Source: ELB16-189 sp018266435 (GTDB taxonomy: Bacteria; Bacteroidota; Bacteroidia; Cytophagales; Cyclobacteriaceae). From it: a stretch of 64,000 nucleotides of DNA. The stretch's first letter is position 1. Every line of letters begins with the position of its first letter. Below the pieces are notes generated by a model that saw only the letters and a list, made by a program, of their open reading frames with translations, made no database searches and was not told where the DNA came from. The stretch spans positions 2,728,001 to 2,792,000 of the forward strand of contig CP126125.1 in assembly GCA_030123525.1 (NCBI GenBank), read 5' to 3'. The position numbers and the translations under genes were made by a program. Of this stretch, positions 7,875 to 15,386 are shown one piece after another.

Positions 7875-8603
7875 ATGAGACTAAAACACATAAAGGAATC
7901 ACGAAATTTTAAGATCACCGATCCCAAATATGCAATGCGCACGTGGGATGGAGGCAACGAGCCGAACAACGAATCATTACCGGCATCCGGTGAAACAGCA
8001 GTCGGATCATCCGGTTTGAACGAAAACGGGAGACAGATCATTGCGTATGCCAGCGTGTTCAACCAAAAAAGTAAACTACTTGCTGATGTAGATGGAACTG
8101 GTGAGTTTGTTCTGTTCTACGAGGTGATCTCGCCCAATGCGTTCGACGAAATTCTACGTTTACCTGATCTGGATGTGATTTACTGCATTGATCATAATCC
8201 TGAACGTTTGATCAGCCGAACAAAAGCCGGCAACCTTCAACTTAGCACTGATGAGTATGGATTGAAGTTCGTTTCCACCGTGCCGAATACGTCAGAGGCC
8301 AATGACCTTTATGAAAACATTAAGGTCGGGAACCTACAGGAAAACAGTTTCTGCTTTTTGGTCTCTCCGGAGAACGAAAGTTGGAGCGATCCAGACGAAA
8401 ACGGGGTAATGACCAGAACAATATTGAAAGTCGATGACCTTCTGGATGTCTCGACAGTCGTAAATCCAGCCTACAATAACACGTCGATCTCCCTTCGCTG
8501 TAAACTGGCGTTGATTGAATCACGAAGAACGGCGTTGGTCAAACAGGTAGAACAGATGAATGACCTTATTGAATCAGAAATATTTCTGCTCAAGAACGGA
8601 TAA
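7875..8603 (+). CDS. Prohead maturation protease (HK97/S78 family)
   Basis: This 242-residue serine protease cleaves the capsid scaffold/delta domain and itself during head maturation. The core starts at IAYASVFNQ and contains the expected catalytic His in DHNPE (about residue 106) and Ser in the ENSFCF strand (about 158), followed by DVSTVVNPAY. The order portal-protease-capsid is diagnostic. An extra N-terminal 45 residues precede the core. TATTTA at 7864-7869 lies 5 nt before the ATG. Confidence 0.92.
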   Translation: MRLKHIKESRNFKITDPKYAMRTWDGGNEPNNESLPASGETAVGSSGLNENGRQIIAYASVFNQKSKLLADVDGTGEFVLFYEVISPNAFDEILRLPDLDVIYCIDHNPERLISRTKAGNLQLSTDEYGLKFVSTVPNTSEANDLYENIKVGNLQENSFCFLVSPENESWSDPDENGVMTRTILKVDDLLDVSTVVNPAYNNTSISLRCKLALIESRRTALVKQVEQMNDLIESEIFLLKNG

Positions 8604-8668
8604 CCGAGAGAAAACCCGACAACAGTCGTATTTATAATCATAACCTTATTTTATTTCTAATGAACTAA

Positions 8669-9877
8669 ATGGAATTACAGAACAAGAAAACCGAACTCAT
8701 CGAATCTATGGAGGCGATGAACGAAGTACTTAAAAAGGAAAACCGTACTGCCTTCACCGCAGACGAAAAAACCAAATTCGAGTCGTTAAAGACTCAGGTA
8801 AAAGAGGTCAACGAACGAATTGAAGAACAGAAGTTCATTGACGAAAATAAAAGAAGCGAAGCGAAAGCAAGTTTCATAAATTCCGGAGTCGTAACCCCGA
8901 CAATTTTAACGGCTAACAGTAATGCCTTTGGCAGTGCTTTTAGATCATTCTTGTCGGGCAAGTCATATTCGGCAGAAGAACGTGCTTATTTGGATTCAGA
9001 AATGGAGAAAATCCCGCAGGAATACAAACCTCGTGGTGATGGCCGTCAGTTCTACATCCCGCAAGAGGTTTTGAAGAAAAGAAAGGCCGAAAAACGTGCT
9101 GCTCTTACTTCTTCAAACGTCCTTACCAGACTTACTCAAGAAAATGAACTTTCATTCGCAGCCGGGCCGATCCTTTACAATCAGATAGGTGTGAAGGAGT
9201 ATAACGTGACCGGAACTAAATTGGATTTGCCGTCATTGGCTGACTACAGTGTTACGATCGCCGGTGAAGGTGGATCAGTTAGCCCTGTGACGTTAACCTC
9301 GTCACATGTTAGCGCGGTGGCTCAGGTGATTTCAGTTCAAGCCTCATTTACGCGCCAGATGTTGGCCAGCACGAACGAAGACATCATGAATGACGTGCTC
9401 GACACGATGAGTTTTGTTGCTGATAAAGCGATTGACACGTTGATGATCAACGCAATTACCGCGAGTACATCAGCAACGTTGACCGGTGTAACGACCTACA
9501 GTCAGATTTTGCAATTGGAAGCATCGATGAACACCGTACCAAATACCTTTATCTCGACTTTTAAAGGACGTAACTTCTGGAAGAAGACCCTTGAAAACCC
9601 TGCTGGTACTGATGCAACGTTCGTCTGGCAAAAAGATAACAGCGTTGCGGGCTACAGAGCGTATGCTTCACCGTACATCAGTTCTAAATCTTTCGTCACA
9701 TTGTTAGACGCAAGTGCTGTGGCGGTTGTCAAGTTTTCAGGATTGCTTTTGATAGAAGACGTTTACACGTTAGCTGCGCAAAACCAAATTTTGTACAACC
9801 TCATCCAACTCGTAGACGTAAAGGTTGCTAACCCGGCCTTTGTAACGTGGAGCAACGGCGGTGGTGAGATTGGATAA
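8669..9877 (+). CDS. Major capsid protein (HK97 fold)
   Basis: This 402-residue protein has an N-terminal charged coiled-coil delta region (about 1-75, many Lys/Glu), which serves as internal scaffold and is removed by the protease, followed by the HK97-fold domain with SFTRQMLASTNEDIMNDV and a C-terminal VDVKVANPAFV segment. The exact cleavage point cannot be read. A 65-bp leader separates it from the protease gene and holds TATTTA at 8630-8635. A strong intrinsic terminator follows at 9913-9948, which would let capsid be made in excess over the downstream genes. Confidence 0.95.
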   Translation: MELQNKKTELIESMEAMNEVLKKENRTAFTADEKTKFESLKTQVKEVNERIEEQKFIDENKRSEAKASFINSGVVTPTILTANSNAFGSAFRSFLSGKSYSAEERAYLDSEMEKIPQEYKPRGDGRQFYIPQEVLKKRKAEKRAALTSSNVLTRLTQENELSFAAGPILYNQIGVKEYNVTGTKLDLPSLADYSVTIAGEGGSVSPVTLTSSHVSAVAQVISVQASFTRQMLASTNEDIMNDVLDTMSFVADKAIDTLMINAITASTSATLTGVTTYSQILQLEASMNTVPNTFISTFKGRNFWKKTLENPAGTDATFVWQKDNSVAGYRAYASPYISSKSFVTLLDASAVAVVKFSGLLLIEDVYTLAAQNQILYNLIQLVDVKVANPAFVTWSNGGGEIG

Positions 9878-9912
9878 TGAATAGATAGCAAATTGCCATT
9901 TGTTTTGTGTTG

Positions 9913-9948
9913 ACCGGCAACTTCTTTTAAGGGGTTGCCGGTTTTTTT
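9913..9948 (+). terminator. Intrinsic terminator after the capsid gene
   Basis: A perfect 9-bp stem (ACCGGCAAC at 9913-9921 with GTTGCCGGT at 9934-9942) and a 12-nt loop are followed by a run of seven T from 9942. It sits inside the structural operon, 36 bp after the capsid stop, and just before the stop codon of the convergent membrane-protein gene. There is no T-run on the minus strand, so it acts on rightward transcripts. Confidence 0.88.
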
Positions 9949-10315
9949 ATGCTTGCTTTTTTCGACTATAAGTGATCCAAAATAAGTCTTGTACTGTAAT
10001 GGTCAGGACAACGAAGGCGAAAATAATCGTGTTCAAAGCCCAATCCCCGATCAGGAAAAAGACAAAGAAATTGCAGAATCCATACCCAATTCCAATCCAA
10101 ATGATTATCGACTTTGTTATTGGTCGTTTTTTAAGTTGAGTTCGACCGCTATATAGAAGATAAATTCCGTAGAGAGACAATAAAACTGCTGTGCCAATCA
10201 TCACAATAAGTTGATCTCCAAATTCTTGAACGAAAGGGACTATTAACATTATCAGAGCAGCGCAAAATACCAATATCGAAACGCAGATTTTCAGGATGCC
10301 AAAAAAAGAATTCAT
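9947..10315 (-). CDS. Small four-helix membrane protein, antisense cargo
   Basis: The 122-residue protein has four predicted membrane helices (about 7-29, 34-56, 66-88 and 90-112), separated by short loops with a basic RTQLKKRPITK loop in the middle, and a basic C-terminus. No family is recognised. It is the fourth leftward single gene placed at a junction of the head operon (capsid/connector), ends at the capsid terminator, and starts 22 bp from the next plus-strand gene. A superinfection-exclusion or host-modifying role is possible but unsupported beyond location and topology. Confidence 0.68.
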   Translation of the reverse strand: MNSFFGILKICVSILVFCAALIMLIVPFVQEFGDQLIVMIGTAVLLSLYGIYLLYSGRTQLKKRPITKSIIIWIGIGYGFCNFFVFFLIGDWALNTIIFAFVVLTITVQDLFWITYSRKKQA

Positions 10316-10337
10316 AACGAGTTAGTATTTAAAGTAT

Positions 10338-10928
10338 ATGTTGATCACAAAGCTATCAAAAAACTATTCTCAGGTTTCATTCAATGAGATCAAGGACTAC
10401 CTCCAAATCGACCAAACCGATACCAGTCAGGACTCTTTGATCTGGTCGCTGTTGTATGCCTCAGTCAGAATATGCGAACAGTTCATCGACGACGACATTG
10501 TGCCGACGACCAATTTGTTAGAGGTTGATGAGTACCTGTACAATCTCGTGTTCTATCCATACTATAAAATCTTTCAGCAGAACATAACGGTCAACGGTAT
10601 CACCGGGCTTACTGGATTATCGGGACAGACCAAACAGGTATTGATCTCACCGCGAGATTACCAAATGCAGTACTACAAGAACTACACGTCCATCCGTTTT
10701 AGTGCCTCGGTGACCTGTAACAAGTTCCTGTGCAATTTCAACAGTGGGTATTCATCGATTCCATATGACATATTGCTTGCGATCAAGATGAAGGTTGCGG
10801 AATTGTACGATCAGGATAGGGGTAACTATACGCTGGCCAATGTCCAACGATCAAATGCTTGGGAAAGACTGCTCACTCCGCACCGAAGAATATTATTTGA
10901 CATCTATCCAAATCAGGTAAACGACTAA
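10338..10928 (+). CDS. Head-tail connector (gp6-like)
   Basis: The 196-residue protein begins with the family's helical opening around FNEIKDYLQIDQTDTSQDSL and a two-helix segment ending in a conserved aromatic/acidic patch, as in HK97 gp6-like connectors (PF05135 type) that extend the portal. It is the first gene after capsid, where this adaptor is expected. The middle third is Tyr- and Thr-rich and less conserved. TATTTA at 10326-10331 lies 6 nt before the ATG. The stop overlaps the next start. Confidence 0.82.
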   Translation: MLITKLSKNYSQVSFNEIKDYLQIDQTDTSQDSLIWSLLYASVRICEQFIDDDIVPTTNLLEVDEYLYNLVFYPYYKIFQQNITVNGITGLTGLSGQTKQVLISPRDYQMQYYKNYTSIRFSASVTCNKFLCNFNSGYSSIPYDILLAIKMKVAELYDQDRGNYTLANVQRSNAWERLLTPHRRILFDIYPNQVND

Positions 10929-11251
10929 TGGCTATCAACACCGCGAAAATGCATGAACGTCTTGAGTTGCAGCAATTAACGATAACCGGCACGACTTACG
11001 ACTACAATAACTCAGAATGGAAGACCATTCAGGTGATTTATGCTTCGATCATCAAGAACCGAGGGGCGTTGATCGATACCAACTACGGAGAATTCTATAA
11101 GGATATGATCTGGATGTACTGCCGATACACAGGACTTCCAAAGAAAGGTATGAGAATACTGTACTATGGACTGAACTATACGATCACGTCGATCGAAGTA
11201 TCGCCCACTATTCCAAAAAACCTAACGATCGGCATGAAACTGGATTCATAA
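10928..11251 (+). CDS. Head-closure/head-tail adaptor protein
   Basis: The 107-residue beta-rich protein has the layout of the phage head-tail joining family (PF05521 type): MHERLELQQL at the start, WKTIQVIYASIIKNRG in the middle and GLNYTITSIEV near the end. It should cap the connector and stop DNA leakage. It is translationally coupled: its ATG overlaps the preceding stop, and the next ATG follows one base after its own stop. Confidence 0.8.
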   Translation: MAINTAKMHERLELQQLTITGTTYDYNNSEWKTIQVIYASIIKNRGALIDTNYGEFYKDMIWMYCRYTGLPKKGMRILYYGLNYTITSIEVSPTIPKNLTIGMKLDS

Positions 11252-11252
11252 A

Positions 11253-11744
11253 ATGGCCGATACAAAAGACATATCGCTCAACCTACAGGGAGTTGACGAG
11301 GTAATAACTGCCCTTGATCAGCTTGGCAAAGACCTCGAACTGAAAATCATACAGGATGTGATCATGAAATCGGCGTTGATCGCCAAGAAAGACTTGGAAC
11401 AATCCGCCCCTGACGGAAACGACAATAAGCCGAATGCGGATAAGCTGAGAAATAGCGTCCGAGCGGTGAAAAATGACAAGGCTGGTGCGTCCGTCGGCTT
11501 TTCACCAAGAGCAGCGTACATCGCAAGGTTCAACGAATTTGGGACGAAGGTGCGAGAGGTTGGGAAGAAAAAAGACGGTAAATACAAATCAGGTAATAGG
11601 GGATCGATGCCACGTCATCCGTTCATATTGGACTCACACAACCGTTCCATCCCGAAGATCATCGATTTTCTGAACGACAATTTTTTAAAGCTGATCAATA
11701 ACTCGCTGAAAAAGAACATGAGAAAGCGGTTGAAGAGCGGATAA
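11253..11744 (+). CDS. HK97 gp10-like tail completion protein
   Basis: The 163-residue protein contains the family pattern LNLQGVDEVITALDQLGK, then KSALIAKKDLEQSAP and RAAYIARFNEFGT, and a basic C-terminus, matching HK97 gp10/minor-tail completion proteins (PF04883 type). It sits between head closure and tail terminator as expected. The C-terminal 30 residues are very basic. Confidence 0.86.
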   Translation: MADTKDISLNLQGVDEVITALDQLGKDLELKIIQDVIMKSALIAKKDLEQSAPDGNDNKPNADKLRNSVRAVKNDKAGASVGFSPRAAYIARFNEFGTKVREVGKKKDGKYKSGNRGSMPRHPFILDSHNRSIPKIIDFLNDNFLKLINNSLKKNMRKRLKSG

Positions 11745-11756
11745 GTATTTAAGATC

Positions 11757-12140
11757 ATGAACCAACCACTGTTAACCGCTATTGAGAACGCACTGTATTC
11801 AGCCGTTTCCGGAAATACAAAGACCTTGTATTATGATGCACTTCCCAATCAGGATTTGCTCACACAGTATTCGGTGGTCTATTCAGTGCGAAACCAGAAC
11901 AACCAACCGACGTTCGACCGAAAGGATGCGGTAAAAAATTATTCGTTGACAGTGCAGATTAATAACCCGAATAAAGCACCGATTGTGAGTAGTTCAGTAT
12001 TTATCAACAGCAACGTGTTGAGCCTGTATAAGGCGAATAGTTTCATCAGCATCGTGACGACAGAAAACGAAGAACTTTTCTACGATCCGGAGTTGAAAAT
12101 ATTCACCGGGTATCTGAGGTTCAACATGCAGACGAGTTAA
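11757..12140 (+). CDS. Tail terminator/completion protein
   Basis: The 127-residue protein begins MNQPLLTAIENALYSAV, a start seen in DUF3168-type tail completion proteins that form the ring joining tail tube to head. It is assigned mainly from gene order (between gp10-like and tail tube) and length. TATTTA at 11746-11751 lies 5 nt before the ATG. Confidence 0.7.
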   Translation: MNQPLLTAIENALYSAVSGNTKTLYYDALPNQDLLTQYSVVYSVRNQNNQPTFDRKDAVKNYSLTVQINNPNKAPIVSSSVFINSNVLSLYKANSFISIVTTENEELFYDPELKIFTGYLRFNMQTS

Positions 12141-12167
12141 TAACAGTATAAAAAACTATAACCAAAA

Positions 12168-12623
12168 ATGGGTTTAATACAATTTTTCGAAGACAACACC
12201 GGAGCACTTGCCATCGGTCATCAGGCTATCGCCAAACTCACGGACATCACACTTGACTTTACCACGGCGACGGACGAAACCACTTCGTTCACCAACCAGT
12301 ACCAAGCGGAATTTCAACCCACCAAACGAAGCTGGTCAATGGACTGTACGGCCTTCTGTACAAGCGTGACGACCGGTACATCATTTTATTCAGGAGGTAC
12401 TTCTGCCGGTTCGATCACCGGTGTTACCAACGGCTTGCTTTTGATGGAGACCTTCAAGGCCGGTCAACCGGTTAACATCGTGTTGAAGTTGGAGAACTCG
12501 AATGTGCAACGTGCTTACAACTGTGTGATGACCAGTTGCTCGGTCAAAGCCCAAACGGCGAAGGCAATGACGTTCTCCCTTAAAATTCAGGGCACTGGAA
12601 GTTTGGTTAAATCTACCAGCTAA
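12168..12623 (+). CDS. Major tail tube protein
   Basis: The 151-residue beta-rich protein has Thr/Ser-rich strands. A conserved-looking WSMDCTAFC segment and a C-terminal KAMTFSLKIQGTG strand fit the TP901-1-type major tail protein. Location directly before the frameshifted chaperone genes is diagnostic. The leader contains AGTATAAA, close to the TATTTA motif of its neighbours but not identical. The stop overlaps the next ATG. Confidence 0.86.
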   Translation: MGLIQFFEDNTGALAIGHQAIAKLTDITLDFTTATDETTSFTNQYQAEFQPTKRSWSMDCTAFCTSVTTGTSFYSGGTSAGSITGVTNGLLLMETFKAGQPVNIVLKLENSNVQRAYNCVMTSCSVKAQTAKAMTFSLKIQGTGSLVKSTS

Positions 12624-12958
12624 TGAAGAATTTCACCTACAACGATAAGGAGTACAATCTGCACACGGACATCATTGCTATCAACGAATTCTGTAAGGCC
12701 AAAGGCATCAAGTTGTCTGAATTGAAGGACGAGATGTTTGTTGATGATCTTGATTCGATGATCGTGCTTTTCAAACAATCGATCAGACGCTGGTTGAGAT
12801 ACAACGGCCGAGAAGACGAATTAAGCAACGTTGACTTTGAAAACATGTTTGCCGAACAATATGGGAAGATTGTCAAATACCTGTTCGACGGTGAGTTCAT
12901 GCCAAAAGCAAACGGTGTGGGAGAGAAAGAAGACATTCCGGCAAAAAAAAAGAAATAG
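12623..12958 (+). CDS. Tail assembly chaperone, G-type product
   Basis: The 111-residue acidic helical protein is encoded between tail tube and tape measure, the place of the lambda G/T-type chaperone. It ends in a Lys run (PAKKKK) encoded by GCA AAA AAA AAG AAA TAG, the slippery region. A minor fraction of ribosomes should shift by -1 here and make the extended G-T fusion. The chaperone coats the tape measure during tail assembly and is not part of the virion. Confidence 0.85.
   Translation: MKNFTYNDKEYNLHTDIIAINEFCKAKGIKLSELKDEMFVDDLDSMIVLFKQSIRRWLRYNGREDELSNVDFENMFAEQYGKIVKYLFDGEFMPKANGVGEKEDIPAKKKK
12946..12952 (+). promoter_or_regulatory. -1 ribosomal frameshift site A_AAA_AAG
   Basis: In the zero frame the codons are GCA AAA AAA AAG AAA TAG. 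The heptamer A AAA AAG is a canonical bacterial -1 slippery sequence. After the slip the frame continues without a stop into the next 110 codons. A 5-bp stem (ACCTG/CAGGT, 12974-12988) lies 21 nt downstream, farther than usual for a stimulator. Confidence 0.85.
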
Positions 12959-13293
12959 AATACACTTACGATTACCTGTTGAGCAGGTTTATAGTGCAGT
13001 TCAATTATCCCGTTGAACAATTCAATTTCCTGACGCTCAAACAAATCGTTGAAGCACTAAATTTCAAATTCGAATACGATCAATCGATATTCGGGTTCTG
13101 GCAGAAGGAACTTCGAACCAATAATTTCTTCACGCTGAAAGCATCGTTTGGTGATACGTCCAAATTCACTAAGCCCGAAGACCTTTACCTGTTTGCCGAT
13201 GAACGTCAGCAGGCAAAAGAAGATTTGATTGAAGTTCAAGATCAATTGGGTTATTGGCTAAGCAGTTTAACAAATGAATTAGCACAGGAATAG
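12953..13293 (+). CDS. Tail assembly chaperone, T domain (made by -1 frameshift)
   Basis: The -1 frame is open from 12940 to the TAG at 13291-13293 and has no good start of its own (first candidate a TTG at 12979 with no motif), which supports expression as a fusion with the upstream 111-residue protein. The added part is about 113 residues, begins EIEYTYDYLLSRF, and is rich in aromatic residues. The T domain of such fusions recruits the tape measure and tail tube subunits. Confidence 0.8.
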
Positions 13294-13325
13294 TATTTAT
13301 TGATGACCTCTTAACTGTCATCATC

Positions 13326-15386
13326 ATGTCATCAGTAGTTTCAAGTTTACTTCTCGATATACAAGGTAACGTAGCCTCGCTCAAGCAATCGCTGGACGAA
13401 GGAAAATCACAATTAGGCGAATTCAAAGAAAATGCGCTCAAGATCGGAGAGGCGATGGGAATTGCCTTTGGGGCCGAAAAGTTAATCGAACTTGGGAAAC
13501 AGTTCGGAGAATTTGCACTTCGCGTAGGCGAGACTAAGGAGCAGGTTGAAGCATTAAATATTAATGGATCGGTTGAAAAGGCGACGGCCTCGGTATTGGC
13601 ACTATCACAGACGTTCGGGGTTGACCTGAAAGAATCGCTCTCTGCGATCAATGTAAACAGCCAAGCATTCGGGGAGACGTTCGACAGTTCTTCGAAGAAA
13701 GTTGAACAGGGTCTTGCGCTGACGACCGGTCACGCACAAGAATTTTTGGCCATTGTTCAAGGCTATTCAAGATCATTTGCAGCAGCCGGAGTAAGTGCAG
13801 ATCAATTCGCTGCCATCGCGACACAGGCAGTTCAAAAAGGATTTGGTGACGAAGCGTTTGCCGGATTGCAGAAAGGCATCAAACAGATTGAATTGATGTC
13901 GCCAACCGCACAGAAGGCCTTAGAAGCTGTTGGTCTTAATACCCAACAAATCGCTCAACAAATAGCAGCAGGTACGCTTACACCGTTACAGGTCATCCAG
14001 CAGATGGGAGAGAAGTTGAAAGAACTCCCAAGTACATCACAACAAGCAGCCGAGGCGATGAACCTATTCGGTAAATCATCGACCCAATTAGCTGGCTTCG
14101 TTCAATTCCTGTCTGACGCAAAAACCAATATGAATGATTTAGTTGATTCGGCAACGGAAGGCCAACAGGCGATGCTCCATCTCAATGAATCAACCGAACA
14201 ACTGGACGAAATCTGGACGCAGCTATTCGGCGGTAGTGCCACATACTGGACGGAGTTGAAAGCCAACCTTATTGACGGACTTGTAACAGGGTTAAAGGCA
14301 ATCGCAAACGGAGTGGTGGAGTCCTATAACTACTTCGTGGACTTGTACAATCAGTCCTTTGCCTTTAGAATAATCATACAGGCTCTAATTGCCGATTTCA
14401 AAATCCTGTGGGACTCGATCAAATTGATCGGAAACATAGGAGCGGATGTGTTCGAATTTTTGGGACGTGAGATAAAGGACGTGTTCACGGGCAATTTTAA
14501 AGATATACCTAAAGCATTGGCGACAGAATTCCAGAACATTGCCAAAGATTCTGCACAGTGGGGCAAGAACATTTACGATGAATTCGCGACAGCATTCAAG
14601 GCTGCTGCGGATGCTAGACCACTTTCCCATTTGACCGGCATAGGTGATTTGAGTGGCGAGGGTGAACAAAAATCCGTCAATGGAATAACCGGTGATGGGT
14701 ATGTTGATCAACCGGATAAAGCTGGCGGAAAATCAAAATCGAAAGGCGATAACAACAGTCTGTTGATCAACATCCAGAAAAACGACCCATCGAAATATCT
14801 GGACAAGATCAAGACCAGCATCGACGGCGTAGTGAAAACGGCTCAGTATATGCCGGACATCTTTGATAAGATCGGTGACTCTTTCTCGACCAATATCGAA
14901 AAGACTGCCTACCCGGCAATGGAAAAACTCGGTGAGTCAATCGGCAATGCTGCTCAAACCGGTTCAGCGAGTTTACAACAACTTACCAACCAAACACTAC
15001 AAACAGCAGGATCGATCATCAAAGCGAATTTGGCAAAGGCCATCAGCGAGGTGATTGCCAGTGCAGGCGACCTGCCCTTTCCTTTTGATTTGGCAGCGAT
15101 CTCAGCCTCAGTTGCGTTGGTAAATAGCATTCCGATACCGCAGTTCGCTACCGGCTCGCAGAATTTTGAAGGCGGTTGGGCAAAGATCAATGAAGGCGGT
15201 ATCGGCAACGGAGAAGCAGTTTTCTTACCAAGCGGATCAGCCGTACTACCGGCGAGAGAAACGCAGGGGTTTTTAGGAAATAATGCAGCCCCAAAGATTC
15301 ATGTTAACGTGACCGGAAGAATTTCTGGTCGTGACATTCTCCTTTCACAAAATGAAACTAATCGAATTATAAACAACTCTCGCTAA
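13326..15386 (+). CDS. Tail tape measure protein
   Basis: The 686-residue protein has long helical and Ala/Gln-rich stretches. The N-terminal 250 residues resemble the TP901 tape-measure core (alternating hydrophobic heptads, QAAEAMNLFGKSSTQLAGF). A moderately hydrophobic segment follows near 340-385, and the C-terminal region has Gly-rich turns (NEGGIGNGEAVFLPSG). It sets tail length and helps DNA cross the host envelope. TATTTA lies at 13294-13299, 26 nt before ATG 13326; an ATG at 13303 closes after three codons. The stop overlaps the next start. Confidence 0.93.
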   Translation: MSSVVSSLLLDIQGNVASLKQSLDEGKSQLGEFKENALKIGEAMGIAFGAEKLIELGKQFGEFALRVGETKEQVEALNINGSVEKATASVLALSQTFGVDLKESLSAINVNSQAFGETFDSSSKKVEQGLALTTGHAQEFLAIVQGYSRSFAAAGVSADQFAAIATQAVQKGFGDEAFAGLQKGIKQIELMSPTAQKALEAVGLNTQQIAQQIAAGTLTPLQVIQQMGEKLKELPSTSQQAAEAMNLFGKSSTQLAGFVQFLSDAKTNMNDLVDSATEGQQAMLHLNESTEQLDEIWTQLFGGSATYWTELKANLIDGLVTGLKAIANGVVESYNYFVDLYNQSFAFRIIIQALIADFKILWDSIKLIGNIGADVFEFLGREIKDVFTGNFKDIPKALATEFQNIAKDSAQWGKNIYDEFATAFKAAADARPLSHLTGIGDLSGEGEQKSVNGITGDGYVDQPDKAGGKSKSKGDNNSLLINIQKNDPSKYLDKIKTSIDGVVKTAQYMPDIFDKIGDSFSTNIEKTAYPAMEKLGESIGNAAQTGSASLQQLTNQTLQTAGSIIKANLAKAISEVIASAGDLPFPFDLAAISASVALVNSIPIPQFATGSQNFEGGWAKINEGGIGNGEAVFLPSGSAVLPARETQGFLGNNAAPKIHVNVTGRISGRDILLSQNETNRIINNSR

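Noticed and set aside
11998..12003. TATTTA at this place as another start motif
   Set aside because: It lies inside the tail terminator gene with no start codon of a gene downstream; counted as background.
13169..13651. 160-codon minus-strand frame over the chaperone/tape-measure junction
   Set aside because: Low-complexity Ser/Asn/Pro composition and full overlap with two real phage genes; a shadow frame.
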